Shown: piece after piece, positions 15,926-25,703 of the stretch
Layout: the number at the start of each line of letters is the position of its first letter
Position numbering within the stretch: position 1 is the stretch's first letter
From: Streptomyces sp. NBC_00459
GTDB taxonomy: Bacteria; Actinomycetota; Actinomycetes; Streptomycetales; Streptomycetaceae
Direction of reading: 5' to 3'
Assembly (NCBI RefSeq): GCF_036013955.1
Contig: NZ_CP107903.1
Location: 744,001-808,000 of the forward strand
Length of the DNA stretch: 64,000 nucleotides
The notes under the pieces: model-generated
Database searches by the model: none
The model's input: the letters and a program-made list of their open reading frames with translations, nothing else
Told to the model about the DNA's origin: nothing
Translations under genes and position numbers: made by a program

Positions 15926-16648
15926 CTACGGCACCGCCAACTCCCGCTCGTCGCCCAGGCGTTCGGGCACCCTGGCGGCCAGGAACGCGGTTCTGCGGCG
16001 CAGCCGGAAGCCGAGGGACTCGTAGAGCCGGATGGCGTGGGTGTTCCGGGCGGCGGTGTGCAGGAAGGGCGTCTCGCCGCGTTCCCGGATGCCGTGGGCG
16101 ACAGCGAGGATCAGCCGGGTCGCCAGGCCCTGGCCGCGCACCGCTGGGTCGGTGCAGACCGCGCTGATCTCGGTCCAGCCGGGCGGGTGCAGCCGCTCCC
16201 CCGCCATGGCGACGAGGGCGCCCTCGCGGCGGATGCCCAGGTAGGTGCCCATCTCGACGGTGCGGGGCAGGAAAGGGCCGGGCTGGGTCCGTTCGACGAG
16301 GTCGAGCATCTCCGGCACGTCTGCCGGGCCGAGGCGGACCGCTTCCTGGTCCGGCGCGGCGGCGAGGCCGTCGTCCACGAACTGAACGCCATCGATCTCG
16401 AACGTGATCTCCCAGCCCGCCGGAAGCTGTCCCGCGAAGCCCGCCAGTGGCACTTCGGCGCCGGGGCCCGCCAGCGCGGCGACGTCGGCCCAGTCGTCGG
16501 CGTCGGGTTCGTCGGGCAGCGCCAGCCACGGCGACACGTCGACGGGGTAGCGCAGCACCCGGCCGCGCCGCTCGGCGAAGTGGGCGTGCGGGCCGGTCAG
16601 CGAGGCCAGGGCGGGGTTGTCGAGGACGTGCGGCGCGCCGGCGCTCAT
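15926..16648 (-). CDS. GNAT-family N-acetyltransferase
   Basis: 240 residues. The catalytic GNAT fold occupies the second half: WTEISAVCTDPAVRGQGLATRLILAVAHGIRE holds the acetyl-CoA pyrophosphate loop (RGQGLA), and NTHAIRLYESLGFRLRRRTAF is the closing strand-helix. The first 110 residues form an extra N-terminal domain seen in actinobacterial FR47-like proteins. The substrate cannot be predicted. Its ATG overlaps the stop of the quinone reductase gene by 4 nt, so the two are translated together. Confidence 0.88.
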   Translation of the reverse strand: MSAGAPHVLDNPALASLTGPHAHFAERRGRVLRYPVDVSPWLALPDEPDADDWADVAALAGPGAEVPLAGFAGQLPAGWEITFEIDGVQFVDDGLAAAPDQEAVRLGPADVPEMLDLVERTQPGPFLPRTVEMGTYLGIRREGALVAMAGERLHPPGWTEISAVCTDPAVRGQGLATRLILAVAHGIRERGETPFLHTAARNTHAIRLYESLGFRLRRRTAFLAARVPERLGDERELAVP

Positions 16649-17568
16649 CGGGCGACCTCGATCACGATCTTGCCGCGTGCGTGGCCCTCTTCCACCGTGC
16701 GCAGCGCCTCGCCGGCGCGGTCGAGTGGGAAAGTGCTGGTCACATGCGGGTCCAGGTCGCCGTGTACGACCAGGTCCGCGACCGCTTCGAGGACGGCTGC
16801 GTTGCGGGCGCGAGCGACGCGGGCACCGCCCAGTCCCTCCGCGACGTCCGCGGGGGCGCCCGCCGTGATCAGCTTCGTGCGGTCGGTCAGCAGGGTCGCG
16901 GCCGCCGCGAGCACCTCGCCGCCGACCAGGTCGTAGACGCCGTCGACGCCCTCCGGGGCCGCCGCCCGCACCCGTGCGGCCAGGTCGGTGCCGGACGGGA
17001 CGTGGACCGCGCCCAACGACTCGACGAAGTCCTTCTTGCCGTCGCTCGCGACTCCGACGACCCGCAGTCCGCGGGTGCGGGCGATCTGGAGGATGGCGGC
17101 GCCGACCCCGCCACCCGCACCGGTGACCACCAGGGTCGCGCCCTCCGGCAGGGCCAGCTGGTCGACGCCGTCGTACGCGGTGGCCGCCGCGACGGGCAGG
17201 GCCGCCGCGTCCGTGAACGACAGCGAGGCGGGCTTGGGGGCGGTCACCGTGACGGGCAGCAGCGCGTATTCGGCGTAGCCGCCGGCGACCGGGTTGCCGA
17301 AGACCGCATCCCCGACGGCGAAGCCGGTGACGTCCTCGCCGACCTCTTCGACCACCCCCGCGACCTCGTTGCCGAGGACGGCGGGCAGTTCGCGCGCCAC
17401 ACCCCCCGCACGGGCGTAGCCGGTGCGCTGCTTCCAGTCGACGGGGTTCACGCCGGCCGCGTGCACCGCCACAAGAAGTTGTCCCGGGCCGGGGCGCGGC
17501 CGGTCCACGTCGACGAACGCCTCGGTCTCCGGGCCGCCGAACCGTGTGAAGACGTACGCCTTGGGCAT
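16645..17568 (-). CDS. Zinc-free MDR-family quinone oxidoreductase
   Basis: 307 residues from the ATG at 17568 (GGGAG upstream); the earlier in-frame start at 17631 lacks a ribosome-binding site. AAGVNPVDWKQRTGYARAGG and VLGNEVAGVVEEVGEDVTGF form the N-terminal GroES-like domain without the structural zinc Cys cluster. TLVVTGAGGGVGAAILQIARTRG is the NADPH-binding GxGGxG turn. Such QOR-type enzymes reduce quinones or enones with NADPH. It is followed directly by the acetyltransferase gene and faces the molybdopterin oxidoreductase gene across a 233-bp divergent gap. Confidence 0.9.
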   Translation of the reverse strand: MPKAYVFTRFGGPETEAFVDVDRPRPGPGQLLVAVHAAGVNPVDWKQRTGYARAGGVARELPAVLGNEVAGVVEEVGEDVTGFAVGDAVFGNPVAGGYAEYALLPVTVTAPKPASLSFTDAAALPVAAATAYDGVDQLALPEGATLVVTGAGGGVGAAILQIARTRGLRVVGVASDGKKDFVESLGAVHVPSGTDLAARVRAAAPEGVDGVYDLVGGEVLAAAATLLTDRTKLITAGAPADVAEGLGGARVARARNAAVLEAVADLVVHGDLDPHVTSTFPLDRAGEALRTVEEGHARGKIVIEVAR

Positions 17569-17801
17569 CTGCTCCCACTCTCCAAAACCAGAACCAACAG
17601 ACCGGCCGACGCCGATCACCGGAACCCGCACTCATCGGCAAGGTCGATCGCGCGAGGGCTATTCCCGGGGTTGCGAAGACTTGGGGAGAGTTCATACGCC
17701 CGCAATGATCACCACGGGACCGGGGTCCGGGGCACGCACGGCGACCCCGTACGGTGGTACACGTATCCACTGACCAGGCCTGACCGTGAGGCGCCCACCC
17801 C

Positions 17802-18399
<598 letters not shown>

Positions 18400-18407
<8 letters not shown>

Positions 18408-19185
18408 GACCACCTCCGACACCACGGCGCCCGGACTCTTCGTGCCCCCGACCCGGTTCGCCGTGCCCGGTCGCATCGCCGTCAGCAACCGCGAGGCGGC
18501 CCGCTGGCAGACGGCCACCCTCACCGAGGTCCGGCGGGAGACACCCCACGCCTCCACCTTCCGGTTCGCGGTGCCCGGCTGGGCCGGTCATCTGCCCGGC
18601 CAGCACCTGATGCTGCGGCTGACCGCCGACGACGGCTACACGGCCCAGCGGCACTACTCGATCGCCTCACCCCCGGAAGACGCCGGGCACATCGAACTGA
18701 CCCTGGACCATGTCGAGGGCGGCGAGGTCTCCGGCTGGTTCCACACACTGGCAAAACCCGGCGACGAGGTGGAGGTGCGCGGTCCGCTCAGCGGTTTCTT
18801 CGCCTGGCCGGGCGACCGGCCCGCGCTGCTGATCGGCGCCGGTTCCGGGGTCGTACCGCTGATGTCGATGATCCGGCACCACCGTATGCGCAGCCTGACC
18901 GTGCCGCTGCGGCTGCTGGTGTCGGCGCGCGGTCCCGAGGAGCTGATCTACGCGCGGGAGTACGGGGCCGAGACCACGCCCGTCTTCACCCGCCGGGCGC
19001 CCGAAGGTGTGCCGGTCGGACGGCTGTCGGCCTCCCAGGTGGCGCCGTTGCTGGCCGCCGAGCAGCCGCCGGGCGGTTGGGAGGCGTACGTGTGCGGCTC
19101 CAACACGTTCGCCGAGCACGCCTCGCGCCTGCTGGTGGCGGCGGGCCAGCCCGTGGACCGGATCCGGATCGAACGCTTCGGCTGA
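18400..19185 (+). CDS. Ferredoxin-NADP reductase-type flavin reductase, partner of the molybdoenzyme
   Basis: 261 residues from the GTG at 18400. The FAD domain includes LPGQHLMLRLTADDGY and RHYSIASPP (RxYS flavin motif). The NAD(P) domain shows LLIGAGSGVVPLMSMIRHH and ends with AYVCGSNTFAEHASRLL. There is no C-terminal 2Fe-2S domain, so electrons would pass from NAD(P)H through FAD directly to the partner. The 8-nt overlap with the molybdopterin gene points to a two-component oxidoreductase. Confidence 0.9.
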
Positions 19186-19313
19186 GAACGCCGGGAACGC
19201 TGGGGACACCGCCCTCGGTGGTGCGCCGGACCCACGGGGGCGCGGACCGGTCGTGCGCGCCCACACTCGTGCGCGGCTGCCGTTCGGTCGGTGTCGCGCG
19301 CGACGATGGACGG

Positions 19314-19910
19314 GTGGGCGTCCTCAGGGGAACACGGGTGTACGGCCGGCGTTGGCGGCGGAATCCGTTGCGCCGCCGGTCGGACGTGCTGGAGGCGTGG
19401 GCGCTGCTCGTCGTCGCCGTGGCGCTGTGCGTCGGCGCGCCTCTGGCCGGGGCGGTCGCGGCCCGGTGGGCACACGACGGGGCACTCGCGACGGCCGCCG
19501 TTCAGCGTGCCGAGCGTCATCGCGTCCACGCGGTGGCCGTCGGCGGAACAGGAGCAGGGGTGCCTTCCGTGTCGGCCGGCAGACAGCACCTGTACCGGGT
19601 GCGGGTGCTGTGGACGGAACCGGGTGCGGAGGTACGTACGGCGACGGCTCACGTGCCGCCCGGTACACGGCGCGGTGACACCGTCGACCTGTGGCTCGAC
19701 GCGCTCGGGCGGCCCGTGGCTCCGCCGCCCAGCGCCGTCGCGGTCCACCAGCACACGGTGGCGGTGGGCATCTGCGCAGCGGGCCTGACCGCCGGTGTCG
19801 TCCTCCTCGCCCGAACCGCCTTACTCCGTACGGTCGTTCAGCGCCGGCTCGTGGAGTGGGAGCGCGCGTGGGCGCGTACGGAGCCGGAGTGGACGGGACG
19901 GCGGTCGTGA
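19314..19910 (+). CDS. Rv1733c-family membrane protein
   Basis: 198 residues from the GTG at 19314. Two membrane spans are visible: LEAWALLVVAVALCVGAPLAG and HTVAVGICAAGLTAGVVLLA, separated by an extracytoplasmic part with YRVRVLWTEPGAEVRTATAH and GDTVDLWLDALGRPV. This two-helix layout with a conserved W in the middle is that of the mycobacterial Rv1733c group, whose role is unknown. It ends 17 bp before the convergent deaminase gene. Confidence 0.8.
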   Translation: MGVLRGTRVYGRRWRRNPLRRRSDVLEAWALLVVAVALCVGAPLAGAVAARWAHDGALATAAVQRAERHRVHAVAVGGTGAGVPSVSAGRQHLYRVRVLWTEPGAEVRTATAHVPPGTRRGDTVDLWLDALGRPVAPPPSAVAVHQHTVAVGICAAGLTAGVVLLARTALLRTVVQRRLVEWERAWARTEPEWTGRRS

Positions 19911-19926
19911 CGGGCAGGGCTGGTCG

Positions 19927-21285
19927 TCACAGCATCTCCTGCATCCGGCGGGCGATGCGGCGGTGGTCGGTGAGCGCGTCCCGCAGGCCCGGCAGGACGG
20001 GCTCGCCCCGGTCGACCAGGACACGTCCGGCGACGACCGTCGTCCACGCGCGGGCCGGTCCGCAGCGCAGCCACGCCTCCACAGGGTCGCTCAGCGCACC
20101 GGCGAGCGCGACCTCGTGCAGGTCCCAGACCACGAGGTCGGCGCAGGCGCCGGGCCGCAGATGCCCGATCTCGTCGGCGCGGCCCAGGCAGCGCGCCGAG
20201 CCCCGGGTGGCGATGTCGAGGGCGTCGCGCGCGGTCATCGCACCGGGTCCGCCCCGGTAACGCCCGAGGAGAAGAGCTCCGCGCGTCTCCATCCAGAGCG
20301 AGGCGTGGTCGGTGGAGGCGGAGCCGTCGCAGCCGATGCCGACGGGCAGGCCCAGTTCACGCATCTCCTGCACGCGGGCGGTGCCGCCCCCGATGAGCAT
20401 GTTGGAACTGGGGCAGTGCGCGACGCCGACGCCCGCGTCGGCCAGTCGGCGCAGTTCGGCATCGTTGGGATAGATGCAGTGCGCGACCCAGGTGCGGTCG
20501 CTCATCCAGCCGGCCTCCTCGAAGTACTCGACGGGCCGGCAGCCGTAGGTCTCCAGGCAGTACGTGTCCTCGTCATGGTCCTCCGCGAGGTGCGTGTGGA
20601 GGCGTACGTCGTACCGTTCGGCGAGTTCGGCGGTGGCCGTCATCAGCTCCTTGGTCACGGAGAAGGGTGAGCAGGGCGCCAGGGCGACCCGGATCAGCGC
20701 GCCCGGTTCCGGGTCGTGGTGGGCCTTGATGAGGCGCTCGCTGTCGGCGAGGACCTCGTCCTCGGTCTGTGTGACGCTCCGGGGCGGCAGTCCGCCGTCC
20801 TCCACGGACCGGGTCATCGAGCCGCGCGTGGCGTGGAAGCGGAAGCCGATGTCACGGGCGGCGCGGATCTCGGCGTCGACGAGTCCGGGTCGCGGATGGA
20901 CGTACAGGTGGTCGGAGGAGGTGGTGCAGCCGCCCATGAGCAGTTCGGCCATGCCGACGTACGCGGACACGTACGCCGCTTCCTCGTCGAGCGCGGCCCA
21001 CAGGGGGTAGAGCGTGGTGAGCCAGTCGAAGAGGGTGCCGTTGACGGCGGGCGCGTAGGAGCGGGTGAGGTTCTGGTAGATGTGGTGGTGCGTGTTGATC
21101 AGGCCGGGGGTGACGAGCCGCCCGGCCGCCGACACGGTCGTGCGGGCCTCGGGCTCGGTCCCGGCGGCGCCCACGGCGGTGACACGCCCGCCGTCGACGG
21201 CCACCCACCCGCCGGGAATCTCGCGCGCGCCGTCCACGACAAGCAGCTCGGCGTCCCTGACCAGCAGTTCCACAGCAGTCGGCAT
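19927..21285 (-). CDS. 8-Oxoguanine deaminase (amidohydrolase superfamily)
   Basis: 452 residues. The metal-site motifs are LVTPGLINTHHHIYQNLTRSY (HxH on strand 1), RLHTHLAEDHDEDTY (His on strand 5), RTWVAHCIYPND (strand 6) and GIGCDGSASTDHASLWME (Asp on strand 8). The combination NTHHH...TRSYAPA with GCDGSASTD distinguishes 8-oxoguanine deaminases from guanine and cytosine deaminases. It converts 8-oxoguanine to uric acid, cleaning the nucleotide pool after oxidative damage or feeding purine breakdown. It is a single gene with the promoter in the divergent gap before the esterase gene. Confidence 0.88.
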   Translation of the reverse strand: MPTAVELLVRDAELLVVDGAREIPGGWVAVDGGRVTAVGAAGTEPEARTTVSAAGRLVTPGLINTHHHIYQNLTRSYAPAVNGTLFDWLTTLYPLWAALDEEAAYVSAYVGMAELLMGGCTTSSDHLYVHPRPGLVDAEIRAARDIGFRFHATRGSMTRSVEDGGLPPRSVTQTEDEVLADSERLIKAHHDPEPGALIRVALAPCSPFSVTKELMTATAELAERYDVRLHTHLAEDHDEDTYCLETYGCRPVEYFEEAGWMSDRTWVAHCIYPNDAELRRLADAGVGVAHCPSSNMLIGGGTARVQEMRELGLPVGIGCDGSASTDHASLWMETRGALLLGRYRGGPGAMTARDALDIATRGSARCLGRADEIGHLRPGACADLVVWDLHEVALAGALSDPVEAWLRCGPARAWTTVVAGRVLVDRGEPVLPGLRDALTDHRRIARRMQEML

Positions 21286-21418
21286 GGCGCCATCGTAGAG
21301 GTGAGCGGTCCTCGTACGGGTCCTGCCCAGGACTTGAGCCCTGGCGGGTCGGCGACCCTCCCACGTACGGTGTGATCATCCGCAAGCGCTTGCCACCTCC
21401 CCGCAAAGGCGGTCCGAC

Positions 21419-22387
21419 ATGGCCCAGTTCGACCTCCCGCTCGACGAACTCCAGGAGTACCGCAGCGAGTCCGCCGAACCCGAGGATTTCGACGCCTTCT
21501 GGTCCAAGACCCTCCAGGAGACCCGGGAACACGACCTGGACGCCCGTTTCGAGCCCGTGGAGACGGGGCTCACCACGGTCGACGTGTACGACGTGACGTT
21601 CGCCGGGTTCGGCGGTCACCCGGTGAAGGGCTGGCTGCGGCTGCCCGCCGGAGCCTCGGAGCCGCTGCCGGTGGTCGTGGAGTTCATCGGGTACGGCGGT
21701 GGGCGCGGTCTGCCGCACGAGAACCTGCTGTGGGCGTCGACCGGCCGTGCCCACTTCGCCATGGACACGCGCGGTCAGGGCAGCGCCTGGGGCGGCGGTG
21801 GCGGGACGGCGGACCCGGTGGGCAACGCGCCCTCGTACCCCGGATTCATGACCCGTGGCATCGACGCCCCCGAGAACTACTACTACCGGCGGGTGTACTC
21901 GGACGCGGTGCGAGCGGTGGAGGCGGCCCGCTCGCACCCCCTGGTCGACCCGGCGCGCACGGTGGCCCTCGGGTCCAGTCAGGGCGGCGGGATCACGCTC
22001 GCGGTCGGCGGACTGGTCCCCGACCTGGTCGCGATCGCGCCGGACGTGCCGTTCCTGTGCGACTTCCCGCGTGCGGCGACCCTCACGGACCGCCACCCCT
22101 ACCGCGAGATCGGCAGCTACCTCAAGACCCACCGCGGCCGCACCGCCGACGCGCTGAACACGCTGGCCTACTTCGACGGCGTGCACTTCGCGGCACGCGG
22201 CCGGGCCCCGGCGCTCTTCTCGACGGCGCTGGAGGACCAGACCTGCCCGCCGTCCACGGTCTTCGCCGCCTTCAACGCCTGGGCGAACGACGACAAGAAG
22301 ATCGAGGTCTACGACTTCAACGACCACGAGGGCGGCGGCCCGTTCCAGGAGGCGACGAAGGTGGGCTGGCTGCGCTCGTACGCCTGA
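21419..22387 (+). CDS. CE7-family acetyl xylan / cephalosporin C esterase
   Basis: 322 residues, typical for CE7. Landmarks are RGQGSAWGGGGGTADPVG (the RGQ oxyanion motif), TVALGSSQGGGITLAV (GxSxG nucleophile), LEDQTCPPSTVFAAFNAW (acid Asp) and DFNDHEGGGPFQ (catalytic His). CE7 enzymes are cytosolic and deacetylate short imported xylo-oligosaccharides and related acetyl esters. No signal peptide is present. No xylan genes adjoin it, so it may act on general acetylated oligosaccharides. Confidence 0.93.
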   Translation: MAQFDLPLDELQEYRSESAEPEDFDAFWSKTLQETREHDLDARFEPVETGLTTVDVYDVTFAGFGGHPVKGWLRLPAGASEPLPVVVEFIGYGGGRGLPHENLLWASTGRAHFAMDTRGQGSAWGGGGGTADPVGNAPSYPGFMTRGIDAPENYYYRRVYSDAVRAVEAARSHPLVDPARTVALGSSQGGGITLAVGGLVPDLVAIAPDVPFLCDFPRAATLTDRHPYREIGSYLKTHRGRTADALNTLAYFDGVHFAARGRAPALFSTALEDQTCPPSTVFAAFNAWANDDKKIEVYDFNDHEGGGPFQEATKVGWLRSYA

Positions 22388-22433
22388 CGGGCCTGCGCGC
22401 GCAACTGGTCGTTTCCGACGCCTTCCGTGCGAT

Positions 22434-22445
22434 CCGACCAGTCGG
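22434..22445. promoter_or_regulatory. Operator-like dyad before the esterase EstB-type gene
   Basis: CCGACCAGTCGG has CCGAC/GTCGG half-sites around two bases. ACTGGTCG at 22404-22411 is a further inverted copy of its left part (CGACCAGT at 22435-22442). Such dyads are typical of TetR-type operators. No TetR gene is in this window. Confidence 0.35.
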
Positions 22446-22508
22446 TATGTTCATCGGTGCCGGGTCACAGCGTCGTGGCCCGGTGTTCCGGCGAACCGCG
22501 GAGGGCCC

Positions 22509-23684
22509 ATGTCCGAGCACGTGCCACACGTTCACGGCGACTGCGACGCACGCTTCTCGGCGGTGCGCGCGGCGTTCGAGGAGAACTTCCGCGACCGCGG
22601 GGAGCTGGGCGCGGCGGTGAGCGTCACGGTCCGCGGCGAGACGGTGGTCGACCTGTGGGGCGGCTGGGCCGACGCGGGCCGCACGCGCGCATGGGAGCGC
22701 GACACGCTCGTCAACGTATGGTCGACGTCGAAGGGTCCGACGGCGCTGTGCGCGCACATCCTCGCCGACCGGGGGCTGCTCGACCTCGACGCCCCGGTGG
22801 CCGACTACTGGCCGGAGTTCGCGGCGGCCGGCAAGGAGGGCGTGCTCGTACGGCATCTGCTGTCGCACCGGTCGGGTCTGTCCGGTCTGCGGGAGCCGCA
22901 TTCGCTCGCCGATCTCTACGACTGGGAGCTGACGACCCGCCGGCTCGCGGCGACGAAGCCCTGGTGGGAGCCGGGCACTCGATCCGGTTATCACGCGCTG
23001 ACGTACGGCTTCCTGGTCGGTGAGGTGGTCCGCCGGGTGTCGGGGCTGCTGCCGGGCGCCTTCCTGGAGCGGGAGGTGACCGGGCCGCTGGGCATCGACT
23101 TCACCATCGGGCTGCCGGAGAAGGAGGCCGGGCGGGCCGCCGAGCTGGTGCAGCCACCGGCCGCCTCGACCAGCGAACAAGCGGCGATCTTCGCCCAGTT
23201 GACGCCCACGGCGATCGCAGCGCTGGCCAATCCCCTCGCGGGCCCCGTCGAGGCGAACAGCCCCGAGTGGCGGGCCGCCGAGATACCGGCGGCCAACGGC
23301 CACGGCACGGCCCGCGCGATCGCCGCGCTGTACGGCGTCTTCGCCGGCCAAGGCTCGTTCGGTGGCCGGCGCGTCCTCTCCGCCGAGGCGGCCGAGCGGG
23401 TGCGCGAGGGACAGGGCAGCTGCCGGGACCTGGTGCTCGGCGCCGGTTTCGGCCACGACACGGAGATCGCGCTCGGGCTGTGGCTGAGCGGCCCCAATGG
23501 CTCGTACGGGCCGAATCCGAGGGCGTACGGCCATGACGGCTTCGGCGGTTCCTGCGGGCTGGCCGACCCGGATGGCGGAGTGTCCCTGGGGTATGTCATG
23601 AACCGCATGGGTCCCCATATCGCCGACGACCCGCGGAAGATGGCACTGATCGACGCCCTGTACAGCGCACTCCGAAGCAGGTAA
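22509..23684 (+). CDS. Serine hydrolase of the beta-lactamase / EstB family
   Basis: 391 residues. VNVWSTSKGPTALCAHILA contains the S-x-x-K catalytic pair (Ser72, Lys75), and PGTRSGYHALTYGFLVGEVVRR contains the Tyr of the second motif. A C-terminal segment GHDGFGGSCGLADPDGGVSLGYVMNRMG is the third-strand region with HDG in place of KTG, as in class C-like esterases. No signal peptide is seen, so a cytosolic esterase is more likely than a beta-lactamase. It is a single-gene unit preceded by an operator-like dyad. Confidence 0.88.
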   Translation: MSEHVPHVHGDCDARFSAVRAAFEENFRDRGELGAAVSVTVRGETVVDLWGGWADAGRTRAWERDTLVNVWSTSKGPTALCAHILADRGLLDLDAPVADYWPEFAAAGKEGVLVRHLLSHRSGLSGLREPHSLADLYDWELTTRRLAATKPWWEPGTRSGYHALTYGFLVGEVVRRVSGLLPGAFLEREVTGPLGIDFTIGLPEKEAGRAAELVQPPAASTSEQAAIFAQLTPTAIAALANPLAGPVEANSPEWRAAEIPAANGHGTARAIAALYGVFAGQGSFGGRRVLSAEAAERVREGQGSCRDLVLGAGFGHDTEIALGLWLSGPNGSYGPNPRAYGHDGFGGSCGLADPDGGVSLGYVMNRMGPHIADDPRKMALIDALYSALRSR

Positions 23685-23783
23685 GGACCACAGGTACGGA
23701 ATGATCCGTACAGGGTGGGTGGCAGGTGCAGTCAGATGACAGATTCCGTGAAGGCCGTGTGCGCATAGCTTCGAGGCATGACA

Positions 23784-23817
23784 TCCGACGGCGCGCAGCA
23801 GAGCGTGCGCCGTCGGA
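23784..23817. terminator. Strong hairpin between the EstB-type and perhydrolase-type genes
   Basis: TCCGACGGCGC pairs perfectly with GCGCCGTCGGA (11 bp, 12-nt loop) and ends 27 bp before the start at 23845. It may terminate the upstream gene or form part of the downstream gene's leader. A smaller dyad GTACGGA-ATGA-TCCGTAC lies at 23694-23711, right after the upstream stop. Confidence 0.45.
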
Positions 23818-23844
23818 CGATGTCCTACGTCTCGAAAGGCACAC

Positions 23845-24666
23845 ATGAGTACGTTCACCACCTCCGACGGCACCGAGATCTTCTTCAAGGACTGGGGCAC
23901 GGGGCAGCCGGTGGTGTTCAGCCACGGCTGGCCGCTCAACGCGGACACGTGGGACGGCCAGTCCCGCCTGGTCGCCGAGCACGGCTTCCGTGCCATCGCG
24001 CACGACCGGCGCGGGCACGGCCGTTCCGCCCAGCCGTGGCAGGGCAACCACATGGACCAGTACGCGGACGACCTGGCGGAACTGATCGAGTCGCTCGACC
24101 TCGACAACGTTATCCTCGTCGGCCACTCGACCGGCGGCGGCGAGGTGACCCGCTACATCGGCCGGCACGGCACGGGTCGCGTCGCCAAGGTCGTACTGCT
24201 GGGTGCGGTGCCGCCGCTGATGCTCAAGACGGACGCCAACCCCGAGGGCACGCCCATCGAGGCCTTCGACGGTATCCGGGCGGGCGTCGAGGCGGACCGT
24301 TCGCAGTTCTACTGGGACCTCAGCGAGGCCTTCTTCGGCTTCAACCGGCCGGACGCGACCCCCTCCGAGGGCATGCGCCGCGCGTTCTGGCTCTGGAGCA
24401 TGCAGGTCGGGCTCAAGGCGGCCTACGACTGCGTCAAGCAGTTCTCGGAGTCCGACTTCACCGAGGACCTGGGCCGCATCGACGTACCGACGCTGATCGC
24501 GCACGGCGCCGACGACCAGATCGTGCCGATCGCCGCGTCGGCGGAGAAGACGGCGCAGCTGGTCAAGGACTCGACGCTGAAGGTCTACCCGGGCGCTCCG
24601 CACGGCCTGGTGGGCGAGTTCGAGAAGGCGTTCAACGCCGACCTGCTGGAGTTCATCAAGAGCTGA
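23845..24666 (+). CDS. Cofactor-free haloperoxidase / arylesterase type alpha/beta hydrolase
   Basis: 273 residues, close to the family norm. [17 protein letters not shown] (oxyanion loop HGW), [35 protein letters not shown] (Ser95 nucleophile), [10 protein letters not shown] (acid) and [11 protein letters not shown] (His) form the full catalytic set. The [12 protein letters not shown] sequence is characteristic of non-haem chloroperoxidases, which are mainly esterases with perhydrolase side activity. A ribosome-binding GAAAGG lies upstream. Its 3' end overlaps the convergent methyltransferase gene by 11 bp. Confidence 0.92.
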   Translation: MSTFTTSDGTEIFFKDWGTGQPVVFSHGWPLNADTWDGQSRLVAEHGFRAIAHDRRGHGRSAQPWQGNHMDQYADDLAELIESLDLDNVILVGHSTGGGEVTRYIGRHGTGRVAKVVLLGAVPPLMLKTDANPEGTPIEAFDGIRAGVEADRSQFYWDLSEAFFGFNRPDATPSEGMRRAFWLWSMQVGLKAAYDCVKQFSESDFTEDLGRIDVPTLIAHGADDQIVPIAASAEKTAQLVKDSTLKVYPGAPHGLVGEFEKAFNADLLEFIKS

Positions 24667-25420
24667 CGGGCTGTCGCCCGGCGGGTGTCCGCGTCGCCAC
24701 CACCATCCGGCAGCGCGGACTGCCGTCCGGCCCGCGCCCGAACTCGGGCAGGGCACGGGTCTCCACATCGAAGCCGGCGTGCGTCAACTCCCTTCGCACG
24801 TCGGCCAGTCGGAAGGCCCGGTAGTACATGACGAACGGCGGCCGCCACACGGCGTTGCGCACCCTCATCACCGCGTCGAAGCCGAGCAGCGCCCAGTAGG
24901 CGGGCGTTCCCGGGCGGGCCGGGGCCACGACGGGGAAGGCGAAGCGCCCGCCCGGCCGCAGTACGGAGTGGACCTGGGCGAACAGTCCCGGCAACTCGCC
25001 CGGCAGGAAGTGCCCGAACGCCCCGAAGCTGACGACCAGATCGAAGGCGGGGGCGGACCCGGCGAAGGGCAGGGCTCGGGCGTCGCCGCGCACCAGGGTG
25101 ACGCGCGAGCCACCGGAGAGCTCGCCCGCCCGCTGCCGGGCCACCTCCAGCATGCCCGCGCTGATGTCGATCCCGGTGACACTCCCCCTGCACACCTCCG
25201 CCAGCACCGCCAGACCGGCGCCGGTGCCGCAGCACAGGTCGAGGCCGTCGTCGAAGGGCCCGAGGGGGCCGAGCGCCGACGGCACCGCGTCGAGGATCGT
25301 GTCCGGCGTACGGAACGGGGTGTGGTCGAACTTCGGTGCGAGCAGGTCGTAGCCGTGCTCGACGGACGACAGCGCCTGCACGGCGAGCTCACGGAGCGTG
25401 GGGCCTTCGGGGCTGAACAT
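24656..25420 (-). CDS. Class I SAM-dependent methyltransferase
   Basis: 254 residues. [18 protein letters not shown] is motif [20 protein letters not shown] motif II, and [20 protein letters not shown] with [12 protein letters not shown] cover the later motifs. The target cannot be predicted. It is a single minus-strand gene, convergent with the haloperoxidase-type gene. Confidence 0.88.
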   Translation of the reverse strand: MFSPEGPTLRELAVQALSSVEHGYDLLAPKFDHTPFRTPDTILDAVPSALGPLGPFDDGLDLCCGTGAGLAVLAEVCRGSVTGIDISAGMLEVARQRAGELSGGSRVTLVRGDARALPFAGSAPAFDLVVSFGAFGHFLPGELPGLFAQVHSVLRPGGRFAFPVVAPARPGTPAYWALLGFDAVMRVRNAVWRPPFVMYYRAFRLADVRRELTHAGFDVETRALPEFGRGPDGSPRCRMVVATRTPAGRQPVSS

Positions 25421-25463
25421 CGGCCCAGCTTAGAAGGAGCCCACGGGTCGCCGCCTCGGACGC

Positions 25464-25676
25464 CCGCTCGAAAGGTTCGCCCGGTACGAGCGGAAGATCG
25501 GTGTGCCCGACAGCCGCGACCAGGCGCTGGCGTTCACGGCTCGGGTCGGCGAGCGCGAGATCCAGGGCTGCGATCTCCTGCACCTCGACGAGGACGGTCC
25601 GATCGACGAGTCGACGGTCATGGGCGCCCGGTTCGAGCGGATCGCGCGGGAGGCTCGGGACGCCGGGTCCGCCTGA
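25464..25676 (+). pseudogene. Truncated SnoaL-like protein gene
   Basis: The plus-strand frame ending at TGA 25674-25676 reads RFARYERKIGVPDSRDQ, then ALAFTARVGEREIQGCDLL, HLDEDGPIDESTVMGARFERI. This is the C-terminal half of an NTF2-like protein, in which the usual ...DEFTVMVRPLSG...AMGARFE has lost about a dozen residues between TVM and GARFE. The N-terminal half is absent. A short product from GTG at 25503 (57 residues) could be made but would not fold as the family does. Confidence 0.6.
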
Positions 25677-25703
25677 GCGGGCACGTTTTGGTTGGATGGC
25701 TTC

